Assembly: GCA_043820985.1 (NCBI GenBank)
Contig: JBDRDH010000184.1
Coordinates: 1-19,230, forward strand
Source: JAAYXS01 sp043820985
Lineage (GTDB): Bacteria; Planctomycetota; Phycisphaerae; UBA1845; Fen-1342
Direction: 5' to 3'
Length of the DNA: 19,230 nt
Positions 1 to 6,729 of the stretch are shown here, one piece after another. A program made the position numbers and the translations under genes. How positions within the stretch are numbered: the first letter of the stretch is position 1; each line of letters begins with the position of its first letter. The notes beneath the pieces are model-generated. The model was not told where the DNA came from. It saw nothing but the letters and a program-made list of their open reading frames with translations, and ran no database searches.

Positions 1-794
1 ACCTGCATTTGCTGGTCGAAGCCAAGAAAATCGCCTACGAGGATCGCGCCCGTTATTACGCCGACCCGGATTTCGCGCGCGTCCCGATCGAGACACTGAT
101 TTCCAAGAGTTATGCCGCCGAGCGGGCGGTGCTGCTCGATTTAGAGCGCGCCGCGCGCCGCTACCCAGCGGGCGAACTCGATTGGCAGCGCATCGAGGCA
201 AAGCTACGCGATAGCGACACCATTTATCTCACGGTCGCCGACCAGGACCACAACATGGTTTCACTCATTCAGAGCAACTTTCGCGGCTTCGGCTCGGGTT
301 TGTGCCCGGACGGCCTGGGCTTCTGTTTCCAGGATCGCGGCGAGCTGTTCACACTGGAAGAGAACCACCCAAACACCTACGAGCCCGGCAAGCGCCCCTT
401 CCACACCATCATCCCCGCTTTCGTTACCAAGGATGACCGACCCTGGCTGAGCTTCGGCGTGATGGGCGGTGACATGCAGCCGCAGGGCCACGTGCAGATC
501 ATCTGCAACCTGATCGACTTTGGCATGAACGTCCAGGAAGCCGGCGACGCCGCCCGCTTCTACCACACCGGCTCATCCAGCCCCACCGGCGAGAACATGA
601 CCGACGGCGGAACCCTGGCCCTCGAATCCGGCATCGGCCTGGAGGTCCGCCGCACGCTCACGCAGATGGGCCACCGCACCCAAGACATGTCCGGCCCCTT
701 CGGCGGCTACCAGGCGATCATGTACGACGCCGAGAACGACGTGTATTTCGGGGCCTCCGAGTCCAGAAAGGACGGGCAAGCGGCGGGGTACTGA
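1..794 (+). CDS. Gamma-glutamyltransferase family protein, C-terminal part (5' end outside window)
   Basis: This is the 3' part of an N-terminal nucleophile hydrolase of the gamma-glutamyltransferase family, which cleaves or transfers gamma-glutamyl groups of glutathione-like substrates after self-processing at a threonine. The reading frame is already open at base 3 (codons reading LHLLVEAKK), so the TTG at base 9 is not a real start. The likely nucleophile is the Thr of the DSDTIYLTVAD stretch, codon 219-221; cleavage there would leave a small subunit of about 191 residues, the family's usual size. Further family marks are the GVMGGDMQPQGHVQ glycine pair and the IDFGMNVQEA helix. The ending ASESRKDGQAAGY is the normal family C terminus, so the 3' end is intact. 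The MGGDMQPQGH form is closer to the YwrD-like branch than to E. coli Ggt. It converges on the peptidase gene with 14 bases between the stops. Confidence 0.93.
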   Translation, partial: LHLLVEAKKIAYEDRARYYADPDFARVPIETLISKSYAAERAVLLDLERAARRYPAGELDWQRIEAKLRDSDTIYLTVADQDHNMVSLIQSNFRGFGSGLCPDGLGFCFQDRGELFTLEENHPNTYEPGKRPFHTIIPAFVTKDDRPWLSFGVMGGDMQPQGHVQIICNLIDFGMNVQEAGDAARFYHTGSSSPTGENMTDGGTLALESGIGLEVRRTLTQMGHRTQDMSGPFGGYQAIMYDAENDVYFGASESRKDGQAAGY

Positions 795-808
795 CGCGGC
801 CCGTGACC

Positions 809-1423
809 TCAGGGCGTTTCCCACAGAGTGTCTTTACGGGCTCTTATGTCGATCACTTGTGAGGAGACCTCGAACTGCCTCGCCAAGTAGTCGGCGATCG
901 CGTGCCGCGCCGCGTCCGTGGCATTCTCCAGTGAAAGACCAGCCCTGGATGCCCTGGCCACGGCCTTTCGGAATCGAGTCGCCAATTCTCCCGGTGGTAC
1001 CAGAATCAAGCCCGCGAGCGCGTCGGCCTGCCATTCAATCCAGTGGTACTGTTCCTCTGAAATGGTCGGGACGGTCGAGATCCATTCTTCTATGGTCCCC
1101 ACCTGCAACTTCTCATAGATTCTCTGATGCAGAATGACATGAGACGCCTCGTGAGCGAGGCTGAACCTGTATCTGTTGGGGCGTGACTTGTAGACGAATT
1201 CGTCGACGTAGATGGTAGAGAAGTCACTCAGGATGAACGCGTCCATGTCGAACGCTTGGTGCAGCCCAGGAGTCGGTATGATATCGATTCCGTAATCAAG
1301 GTCGAGAATATCCTCAATCGGAATGGGAATCGATCGGTCCGGATGGAACTTGCCCAGGAATCTCTCGGCCGTACAGCGAAGATCATTGTACGACAGGTGG
1401 GCGACGGGAAGCTGCAGAGGCAT
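809..1423 (-). CDS. ImmA/IrrE (M78) family metallopeptidase
   Basis: A 204-residue zinc peptidase of the ImmA/IrrE family, whose members cleave or inactivate a partner XRE repressor to switch on mobile-element or stress genes. The metal site is visible as H91-E92-A-S-H95, with E130 in the IEWQADALAGLILVP helix as the expected third ligand. The ATG at 1423 is chosen because AGGA lies seven bases upstream; a TTG at 1429 would leave no room for that site. The start lies two bases after the stop of the XRE gene upstream, so the two are one transcript and surely function together. The family commonly occurs in phages, ICEs and defence or toxin-antitoxin-like loci; no integrase or phage gene is visible here. 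The substrate is presumed to be the neighbouring XRE protein. Confidence 0.9.
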   Translation of the reverse strand: MPLQLPVAHLSYNDLRCTAERFLGKFHPDRSIPIPIEDILDLDYGIDIIPTPGLHQAFDMDAFILSDFSTIYVDEFVYKSRPNRYRFSLAHEASHVILHQRIYEKLQVGTIEEWISTVPTISEEQYHWIEWQADALAGLILVPPGELATRFRKAVARASRAGLSLENATDAARHAIADYLARQFEVSSQVIDIRARKDTLWETP

Positions 1424-1425
1424 CG

Positions 1426-1797
1426 TCAAGTCCTGCGGATCTTCTCAATAAGGGCGAGCAAATCGGACTTGCGGACCTTCTTCCCCCGGAGAGTCCGAAA
1501 CAGGACCGGGAGTTTCTCGACGACTTTAGTCTGTGACAGGATGTCCTTCGGGATGCGACCGCCTTCGGCCGCTGCGCGATCGAAAAACTCGTACCATTGG
1601 TCAGTCCCAGCTCTGACCCCAAGGGCCTTAGCGTACTTGGCGAGCTTCTCATGTGCCTGAGGGGGTGACAGACGCCCACGCTCAAGCTTACTGATGTTTC
1701 CAGGATCGAAACCATGCTTGAGGCAGAAGTTGCGAAGGGTCTGACGAGATTCCAGGCGCAACTGCTTGAAGTATGTACCAAACCGCTCCCGAGCCAT
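1426..1797 (-). CDS. XRE family transcriptional regulator, partner of the ImmA/IrrE peptidase
   Basis: A 123-residue DNA-binding protein with an N-terminal helix-turn-helix at about residues 8-60; the recognition-helix region reads DPGNISKLERG, the common lambda-Cro/XRE form. The C-terminal part (ILSQTKVVEKLPVLFRTLRG, then a basic helix) is typical of small XRE regulators paired with peptidases. It is first in a two-gene operon with the ImmA/IrrE peptidase. A strong sigma-70-like promoter overlapped by a dyad lies just upstream, which suggests that it represses its own operon. The start ATG at 1797 has a weak purine-rich site (GAGAG) about nine bases before it. Whether it also controls the patatin/hydrolase pair to its right cannot be seen. 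Confidence 0.9.
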   Translation of the reverse strand: MARERFGTYFKQLRLESRQTLRNFCLKHGFDPGNISKLERGRLSPPQAHEKLAKYAKALGVRAGTDQWYEFFDRAAAEGGRIPKDILSQTKVVEKLPVLFRTLRGKKVRKSDLLALIEKIRRT

Positions 1798-1836
1798 TAT
1801 CTAATCTCTCACTCTATGTTTCCATCAAATGATCAC

Positions 1837-1875
1837 TGTTGTAATAAGTATACAACACGTTACTGAGACAGTCAA
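1837..1875 (-). promoter_or_regulatory. Promoter with overlapping operator dyad for the XRE-ImmA operon
   Basis: On the minus strand a -35 box TTGACT (1875-1870) and a -10 box TATACT (1852-1847) are separated by exactly 17 bases, very close to the sigma-70 consensus. A perfect 7-base inverted repeat, TGTTGTA (1837-1843) and TACAACA (1851-1857) with a 7-base spacer, covers the -10 box and the expected start point. The XRE start codon is 40 bases downstream of the dyad. This is the geometry of a self-repressing XRE operator; binding itself is inferred. Confidence 0.75.
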
Positions 1876-2221
1876 GACATGTTTGCAATTTGGTAGGGTT
1901 GTGGTGCCAATACGCAAATGGCTTTACCTGCCGTTTTATACCTTCCCAAGCTACAACAGGTCCGAAAAGCGATGAAGTGAAATCCTGTCAGGCTACAAAA
2001 GAAAGAGCGGCTTGATTGTTCCTGCAATATACAGTCACGACAAGGCTACCGTCCGTGAGGAGGACTCCATTAAGCACAACAATATCCGCAGAAACTATCA
2101 CTGTTCACTACCCACCGGTGCTCACATTCGGCCATCCTCTCGGTTTAACGCAGCGTATGACATTACTTTGCGTGGTGATGTTGCGCAGGTAAATCAGCCA
2201 TGAGATTGACAGGGTGACCGC
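1876..2221. other. Gene-free, A/T-richer stretch
   Basis: About 350 bases between the XRE promoter and the end of the patatin gene. Base composition is visibly less GC-rich than in the flanking genes. The only open frame of note (2012-2203, +) has no ribosome binding site and no recognisable protein pattern. I see no clear terminator hairpin, tRNA or long repeat. It may be the junction between two separately acquired modules, or hold a small RNA I cannot recognise. Confidence 0.5.
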
Positions 2222-3340
2222 CTACTCGTCGAACGGCATGCAATCAAAGCTGTCGGCACAGTAGGCGTTGAGCGTGGCGTCGGCGACTTCGTAGCCGTGG
2301 CGGAAGAGTTGCTCGAATTCGGTAGCGCTCAGACGCTGCAAGGTAGTGGGGAACGCGGCGGCGGCTTGCGCGTCAGCAGCCTGTCTCTCGGCATATCGAG
2401 TGCAATCCGGCGGGACCGTGACATTCGCCTTACGATAGATCTGCTCAGGCGTGTTGCCGATTTGCAGGTATGCGCCCGTGCCCGGATTCGATTGCAGATG
2501 ATCGACAACCATGCGGGCGCGAAGTCCGCGTACCTGATCCATCGTGATGTTGATCAGGCGCATCGGCCACGTCCAACGGCTATGCCGCGCTTCTCCGACG
2601 AGTGCCGATGCATCAGAGACAACCAGAAAGTCAATGTTTTCGCGAAAGCCACTGTGCGGTTTGTAAAGAGCTTCCAGGCCCGAGTTGTCGTATACACCGC
2701 CGTCCCACAAATGGAGCTTCGCAAAGCTGGGAGCAACCGGTTGCGGATCGGTGTGCCTGTCCTTCGGGTACGCATGCCATTTGAATTCGCCGCACCGCAG
2801 CACTAGTGGACCTATCGCGCCCGGGACGGCAGCGGAGACCGCGAGCGCGTCGGCCAATGGGAAGCGGGGCGCGAGCACGTAGTTCGCTATATAGTCCCCC
2901 ATCCGCCTGCGCTCAAAGCGCCAGTTTTTTCCCGTCTCGTAGCAGGTGGCGTTAATAATCCACCGTGGCGACGGAGGCAACGCCGCGATGTCGGCCGACA
3001 CGCCCCACATGCTGGCTATCGCCGTGCCCAACACGTTGGCCCGACCGCGCAGCAACTGCCAGGGAGCTACGATCACCCGGAGGACGTATGCCGCTTGAAG
3101 ACGCTTGGTCGTAAGCGTGGAACGGATCATCGGTACCGTTTCTTCCCGGCACTTGGTGCTCAAAGGCCACTGGTTGCCTGATTTGGTGAGGACGAGGCCT
3201 ATCGCCAGACTTCCACCGGAAACGGTTGACAGGAACGTGACGTGTTCGAGCAGGTTCTGCCGCGCCAACCGTTCCAGGACGCCGAGGTGAAACACTGCGG
3301 CGCGGATGCCACCGCCTGATAGTGCCAGTCCAATTTTCAT
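2222..3340 (-). CDS. Patatin-like phospholipase
   Basis: A 372-residue patatin-fold lipid acyl hydrolase. The oxyanion-hole motif SGGGIRA is at residues 8-14, the nucleophile Ser41 in STVSGGS, and the catalytic Asp213 in LWDGGVYDNSG, giving the Ser-Asp dyad of the family; the helix ALAVSAAVPGAIGPL (about 165-179) is also characteristic. The elbow reads V-S-G-G preceded by Thr rather than Gly, a variant seen in other bacterial patatins. No signal peptide or membrane segment is evident, so it probably acts on membranes from the cytosol. Its ATG overlaps the TGA of the metallo-beta-lactamase-fold gene upstream (ATGA), implying translational coupling and a shared task. Patatin-like proteins act as membrane-degrading effectors in several anti-phage systems such as CBASS, but no nucleotide-signal synthase is visible here, so a defence role is conjecture. 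Confidence 0.92.
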   Translation of the reverse strand: MKIGLALSGGGIRAAVFHLGVLERLARQNLLEHVTFLSTVSGGSLAIGLVLTKSGNQWPLSTKCREETVPMIRSTLTTKRLQAAYVLRVIVAPWQLLRGRANVLGTAIASMWGVSADIAALPPSPRWIINATCYETGKNWRFERRRMGDYIANYVLAPRFPLADALAVSAAVPGAIGPLVLRCGEFKWHAYPKDRHTDPQPVAPSFAKLHLWDGGVYDNSGLEALYKPHSGFRENIDFLVVSDASALVGEARHSRWTWPMRLINITMDQVRGLRARMVVDHLQSNPGTGAYLQIGNTPEQIYRKANVTVPPDCTRYAERQAADAQAAAAFPTTLQRLSATEFEQLFRHGYEVADATLNAYCADSFDCMPFDE

Positions 3341-4173
3341 GGGTCGAACTGATCGATCAAATAACCATCGGGGCCAACTTGCACTCTTATCCGGCCACCC
3401 ATCTTAGTCGAGCAGAATCGCCGCGTTGTGCCGTCCCTCATCGTTGCCCCCGTTGGCCTTGTGCGGTAGGCCTCGTGCGTTTCGCCTTGCCCGTACATGT
3501 CGCTGACGAAAGCCATGCTTGGCTGAACGACATCCATCATAGCGCCGCAATACGCAGTATGCCGACCATGATGCGGGGCGACTAGGAAACGCACTGATGA
3601 CTGATTGATCAGGCGCGTAAATCGATCTCCGCTTGTGCGCCACAGTTCCTCCCAACCGCGCGGTTCGATGTCGCCGGGACACACGAACAGGACATGCTGG
3701 TAGAGGAGCATGACTACAACGGAGATATCGTTGCCATCGATCCGATTCCCCCTGACATCGAACCCCGGGGGCAGGTACTCGCTTTCGTATGAAACGCCCC
3801 CGTTGACGTTCGGATTCGACGGGCTCTCCTGCCACGCGACCGGGCCCGTGAGCCCTGTATGTAGGTCACGGAAGTCGCGTCGGCAGATTGTCACAGGGTT
3901 GGGTTCAAGTCTAAGTTCTCTGTTCCGGAGCAGGACACGCGGCGGGCCAAAACGCTGAAGAAACGACGGCAGGTCTGCGATATGGTCCTCATCGGGATGA
4001 CTCACAATCAAGTAGTCGATTCGCTTTGCACCGTATTGGCTGGCGACGTGTTCACTGGGGGAGAAATCAGGAGTCCTCCCGAGATCAATCCAGTGGTGTT
4101 GACCGTTGGGCATTGATATCCAGATCGACAGCCCATGGCCGACATCCCACAATGTAAACACAAGATCGTTCAT
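3337..4173 (-). CDS. Metallo-beta-lactamase-fold hydrolase (ComEC/Rec2-like MBL domain)
   Basis: A 278-residue soluble MBL-fold protein resembling the stand-alone hydrolase domain of ComEC/Rec2. Metal-binding motifs occur in order: H59-P-D61-E-D63-H64 (SHPDEDH), D168 in CPGDIE, and H201/H202 in APHHGRH; the WDVGHG opening at residues 9-14 replaces the usual DVGQGD-type motif. No ComEC membrane domain is present, so it is not a DNA-uptake channel. The substrate is unknown; relatives hydrolyse phosphodiesters or nucleic acids. ATG 4173 is preferred over the GTG at 4188 because GAGG lies nine bases before it. It is the first gene of a coupled pair with the patatin. The 231 bases upstream, to the end of the STN-like gene, hold no gene and presumably its promoter, although no clear -35/-10 pair was found. 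Confidence 0.88.
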   Translation of the reverse strand: MNDLVFTLWDVGHGLSIWISMPNGQHHWIDLGRTPDFSPSEHVASQYGAKRIDYLIVSHPDEDHIADLPSFLQRFGPPRVLLRNRELRLEPNPVTICRRDFRDLHTGLTGPVAWQESPSNPNVNGGVSYESEYLPPGFDVRGNRIDGNDISVVVMLLYQHVLFVCPGDIEPRGWEELWRTSGDRFTRLINQSSVRFLVAPHHGRHTAYCGAMMDVVQPSMAFVSDMYGQGETHEAYRTRPTGATMRDGTTRRFCSTKMGGRIRVQVGPDGYLIDQFDP

Positions 4174-4404
4174 CGGACCGTGCCTCACACACGCGTTGCC
4201 AAGCGCCTCGCCTGATGAGCGCTACTCCTCCCAGGAACACCCCGCTCCGCCCACGCAACATAGAGCCTACCCGCTCACCTGGGTGACGACGATGAAACCA
4301 TAGACATGATACGTGCCTCACGGCAACCGGGCAAACACCTCGGGTGTCTGGTCGAGCACCACATCAGGCGGCTCCTGGGGCGATATATGGTTGTCACACT
4401 GGCT

Positions 4405-5214
4405 CTACGGCTGATCCTGCCCGCCGATCAATTGTTGTACGTGGCGGCTGTTGCGGACGATGATTTTGCCTTTGAAGGGAAAGATGGTGCCCTGGCCGCC
4501 CAGGCCATTGACGGCCCAGGACTCGGGCGCGACGATCAGCGTGACCAGGTCCACGAACTCCTGCATGGCATCGTCATTCGTGCCCACGACGGGATAGGGC
4601 GGATCGCCGGTCTCGCCGGACCAGCTTGTTGTCGGATGGCGGCGCCTGACGCGCGTGCGTTTGACACCCTCCCCGAAGTTCGGAATATCCATGATGATGT
4701 CCTTGACATCATAAATGCGCACGACCATCTCGCTCTCCAGGTCATCGCGCGTGGAGAAGACGAAGAGCTCCGCCGACGCCTCGTAGGCCATGCTCGCCCC
4801 CGTCGCGGCGACTGCCTCGTTCATGATGACCCAGAGGATGCGCGACAGCTTGCGATTCTTCGTTTTGACAGTGACCGGCGTATCTCGCGCGATGCCGGCC
4901 TCCTCGAGCACGGCCCAGCGCGCGTACACCAGCGCCCCCGTGTATTGCTCAACCCATTCCAGGGCCTGCTCGAGCGGTACCTGGTCGAAGTTCACCTCGG
5001 CGACGCGGCTGTTCAACATCCGCCGCACGTCCCCGCCGAAGTCCGGCCGCGTCACCGGCTGGCTGGTTACGGGTCTCACCACCGGTTGGCTGGTCGCGGG
5101 TGCCGTCGTTGGCGGGGCTGGTTGCTTCGTGCCCGCATTGTCGCCGACCGCCGCCTGTCCCCAGGCGGTTGCCATGCTTATTCCCACACTCAGTAGCACG
5201 GCGATGTGCCGCAT
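4405..5214 (-). CDS. Exported planctomycete protein with STN-like (secretin/TonB short N-terminal) core
   Basis: A 269-residue protein beginning with a signal peptide (MRHIAVLLSVGISMATAWGQ, probable cleavage near residue 20), then a low-complexity Pro/Thr/Ser/Ala linker (about 25-58, TTAPATSQP-like) of the sort common in Planctomycetota. Residues about 72-135 (VNFDQVPLEQALEWVEQYTG...) match the STN-type fold found at the start of secretins and TonB receptors, followed by RIYDVKDIIMDIPNF and a C-terminal block also shared by uncharacterised planctomycete relatives. ATG 5214 has AAGGA seven bases upstream; the longer reading from 5271 has none and would mask the signal peptide. No secretin or TonB gene is nearby, so the partner is unknown. 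It probably acts in the periplasm. It is divergent from the M42 peptidase gene. Confidence 0.8.
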   Translation of the reverse strand: MRHIAVLLSVGISMATAWGQAAVGDNAGTKQPAPPTTAPATSQPVVRPVTSQPVTRPDFGGDVRRMLNSRVAEVNFDQVPLEQALEWVEQYTGALVYARWAVLEEAGIARDTPVTVKTKNRKLSRILWVIMNEAVAATGASMAYEASAELFVFSTRDDLESEMVVRIYDVKDIIMDIPNFGEGVKRTRVRRRHPTTSWSGETGDPPYPVVGTNDDAMQEFVDLVTLIVAPESWAVNGLGGQGTIFPFKGKIIVRNSRHVQQLIGGQDQP

Positions 5215-5304
5215 CGCGTTGTCCTTGAAATAAGAATCCACCAGCATTCCTCCCGGTGCAAGTACTCCCACTGAATCTTATTTCCAGCCGGTAACAAATG
5301 TCAA

Positions 5305-5328
5305 CGGTTGTCTCGGTTGGCACAACCG
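5305..5328. repeat. Inverted repeat in the divergent intergenic region
   Basis: CGGTTGT (5305-5311) and ACAACCG (5322-5328) form a perfect 7-base inverted repeat with a 10-base spacer, between the divergent STN-like gene and the M42 peptidase gene. It could be an operator or a leader hairpin. No regulator gene adjoins it, so function is only possible. Confidence 0.4.
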
Positions 5329-5416
5329 CGGCCACGGCGTACACTGCCTGATTGATCTACCGGATTTTCCATCGGATTGAATTCACTGAATAACCCATAA
5401 AGCGAGTAGCATTGAT

Positions 5417-6532
5417 ATGAGCACCGCACAAGACTTTGGCGAATTCGAGTTTCTGCGGCGACTGACCGAAACGCCTGGTATTCCCGGGCGCGAGGAACGG
5501 GTGCGCGACCTGATCCTGGCCGAGACCGAGGATCTGTGGGACGAAACGCGCGTCGACAATATGGGCAACCTGATCTGCCTCAAACGCGCCACACGCGCCC
5601 CACGCGGCCGCCGCAAAGGAGCGGCCGGCGCCAAGCCGCGGCGCGTCATGCTGGCCTGCCACATGGACGAGATTGGCTTTTACGTGCGCTACATTGACGA
5701 CAACGGTTTTGTGCGCTTGCAGAACGTCGGCGGATTCGACACGCGCAACCTCTTCGCCCGCCGGGTACTTATTCAGGGTAAGCGCGATCTGATCGGCGTG
5801 CTCAATCCCGGCGGCAAACCAGTGCATATCTCGACGCCCGAGGACCGTAAGAAGATCCCGGAAATGAACGAGTTTTACGTCGATCTGTTCCGGTCTAAAA
5901 AACAAGTCGAGAAGCTGGTCGAGATCGGCGATCCCGTCACGCTGATCCAGCACACGGAGATGATCGGCGACGCGATTACGGGCAAGGCCATGGATAATCG
6001 CATCGCCTTGTGGGTGGCGATTAATGCCATCCGCCAGGCCACGCAGGGACGCGGCACTGGTCGTCGAACCGCCAAGGCTCCGGGCAGTGCGTACGAGATT
6101 TATTTCGTGGCCTGCGTGCAGGAGGAGGTCGGCTTGCGTGGATCGGGCACGGCCGCTTTTGGGATCGATCCCGAAATCGGCATCGCGATCGATACGACGC
6201 TGTGCTGCGATACACCCGGCACGAACAAGGATGACGCCGTGACCGAGTTCGGTAAGGGTGTCGGCATCAAGGTGATGGACTCGGCGGTGATCAGCCATCG
6301 CGGCCTGTTCGACGAGTTCATCAACATTGCCCGTAAGAAGCGGATCCCACACCAGCGCGAAGTGTTGCCACGCGGCGGTACCGACGCGGGCTCCTTGCAG
6401 CGTTCCCGCGCCGGCACGAAGGCCCTGACCCTGTCCGTGCCCACGCGCTATATCCATACTATCACCGAAGCTATCCACAAGCGGGATGCCAAATCCGCGG
6501 TGGATCTGCTAGCCGCCTGGCTGACGACCTGA
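5417..6532 (+). CDS. M42 family metallopeptidase (tetrahedral aminopeptidase/FrvX-like)
   Basis: A 371-residue cytoplasmic di-metal aminopeptidase of the M42 (glutamyl aminopeptidase/endoglucanase-annotated) family, which trims peptides and usually forms dodecameric tetrahedra. The metal and catalytic residues are in order: H82-M-D84 (ACHMDEIG), bridging D193 (KAMDNR), general base E236-E237 (CVQEEVGLRG), D259 (AIDT) and H347 (RYIHT). The sequence is intact and of normal family length; a basic insertion (about residues 57-76, RATRAPRGRRKGAAGAKPRR) between the first strands is longer than usual. No good Shine-Dalgarno precedes the ATG, but the protein start aligns with the family. Its neighbours give no pathway context; it looks like a single-gene unit. 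Confidence 0.95.
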   Translation: MSTAQDFGEFEFLRRLTETPGIPGREERVRDLILAETEDLWDETRVDNMGNLICLKRATRAPRGRRKGAAGAKPRRVMLACHMDEIGFYVRYIDDNGFVRLQNVGGFDTRNLFARRVLIQGKRDLIGVLNPGGKPVHISTPEDRKKIPEMNEFYVDLFRSKKQVEKLVEIGDPVTLIQHTEMIGDAITGKAMDNRIALWVAINAIRQATQGRGTGRRTAKAPGSAYEIYFVACVQEEVGLRGSGTAAFGIDPEIGIAIDTTLCCDTPGTNKDDAVTEFGKGVGIKVMDSAVISHRGLFDEFINIARKKRIPHQREVLPRGGTDAGSLQRSRAGTKALTLSVPTRYIHTITEAIHKRDAKSAVDLLAAWLTT

Positions 6533-6540
6533 ACGCGCGC

Positions 6541-6562
6541 CCCCACCGCTGAAGCGATGGGG
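6541..6562 (+). terminator. Stem-loop after the M42 gene, possible terminator
   Basis: CCCCACCGC (6541-6549) pairs with GCGATGGGG (6554-6562) around a TGAA loop, nine positions with one A/C mismatch, beginning eight bases after the stop. There is no T-tract, so intrinsic termination is uncertain. The stem is bracketed by a 12-base direct repeat (CTGACGACCTGA at 6521-6532, containing the gene's stop, and at 6569-6580), a sign of a small local duplication. Confidence 0.4.
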
Positions 6563-6599
6563 CACCCACTGACGACCTGAGTACCAGCACGGCACGAAT

Positions 6600-6621
6600 C
6601 GCCGGTAGACGCTAACCGGCG
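6600..6621. repeat. Inverted repeat upstream of the toxin-like operon
   Basis: CGCCGGT (6600-6606) and ACCGGCG (6615-6621) are a perfect 7-base inverted repeat with an 8-base spacer, 108 bases before the first gene of the operon. It may be an operator, or a second stem of a terminator for the M42 gene. I could not identify a convincing promoter in the remaining bases up to 6716. Confidence 0.35.
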
Positions 6622-6716
6622 GGGAAACTACAATGAGATCCTCAAGTAAGCGGCGCGGGTCGCCGTGCTACGCGTTCTATACCGTCGGCTAACCGTCTGT
6701 CCTGTACGACACTGTC

Positions 6717-6722
6717 GGGGAG
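6717..6722 (+). promoter_or_regulatory. Ribosome binding site supporting a TTG start
   Basis: GGGGAG lies seven bases before the TTG at 6730 and is the only good site near the beginning of this frame, which decides the non-ATG start. Confidence 0.6.
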
Positions 6723-6729
6723 TGCCGCG

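Noticed and set aside
2012..2203. 63-codon plus-strand frame in the gap before the patatin gene
   Set aside because: No ribosome binding site, no hydrophobic or charged pattern and no operon partner; expected by chance in a less GC-rich stretch.
2222..3340. Possible CBASS operon because of the patatin
   Set aside because: No CD-NTase, Cap2/Cap3 or HORMA/TRIP13-like gene is present; the MBL-fold neighbour carries no nucleotidyltransferase motif.
3404..3835. 143-codon minus-strand frame overlapping the MBL gene
   Set aside because: It is in a different frame of the same strand as an MBL gene with intact motifs throughout, so it is not a frameshifted continuation.
4306..5196. Long plus-strand open frame opposite the STN-like gene (296 codons)
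   Set aside because: Its translation is rich in Arg/His/Asp with no domain pattern, while the opposite strand has a signal peptide, a ribosome binding site and a family core. It is an antisense shadow common in GC-rich DNA.
5357..6478. Minus-strand open frame of 373 codons opposite the M42 peptidase
   Set aside because: The M42 gene on the plus strand has all metal and catalytic residues; the minus frame has no recognisable motif.
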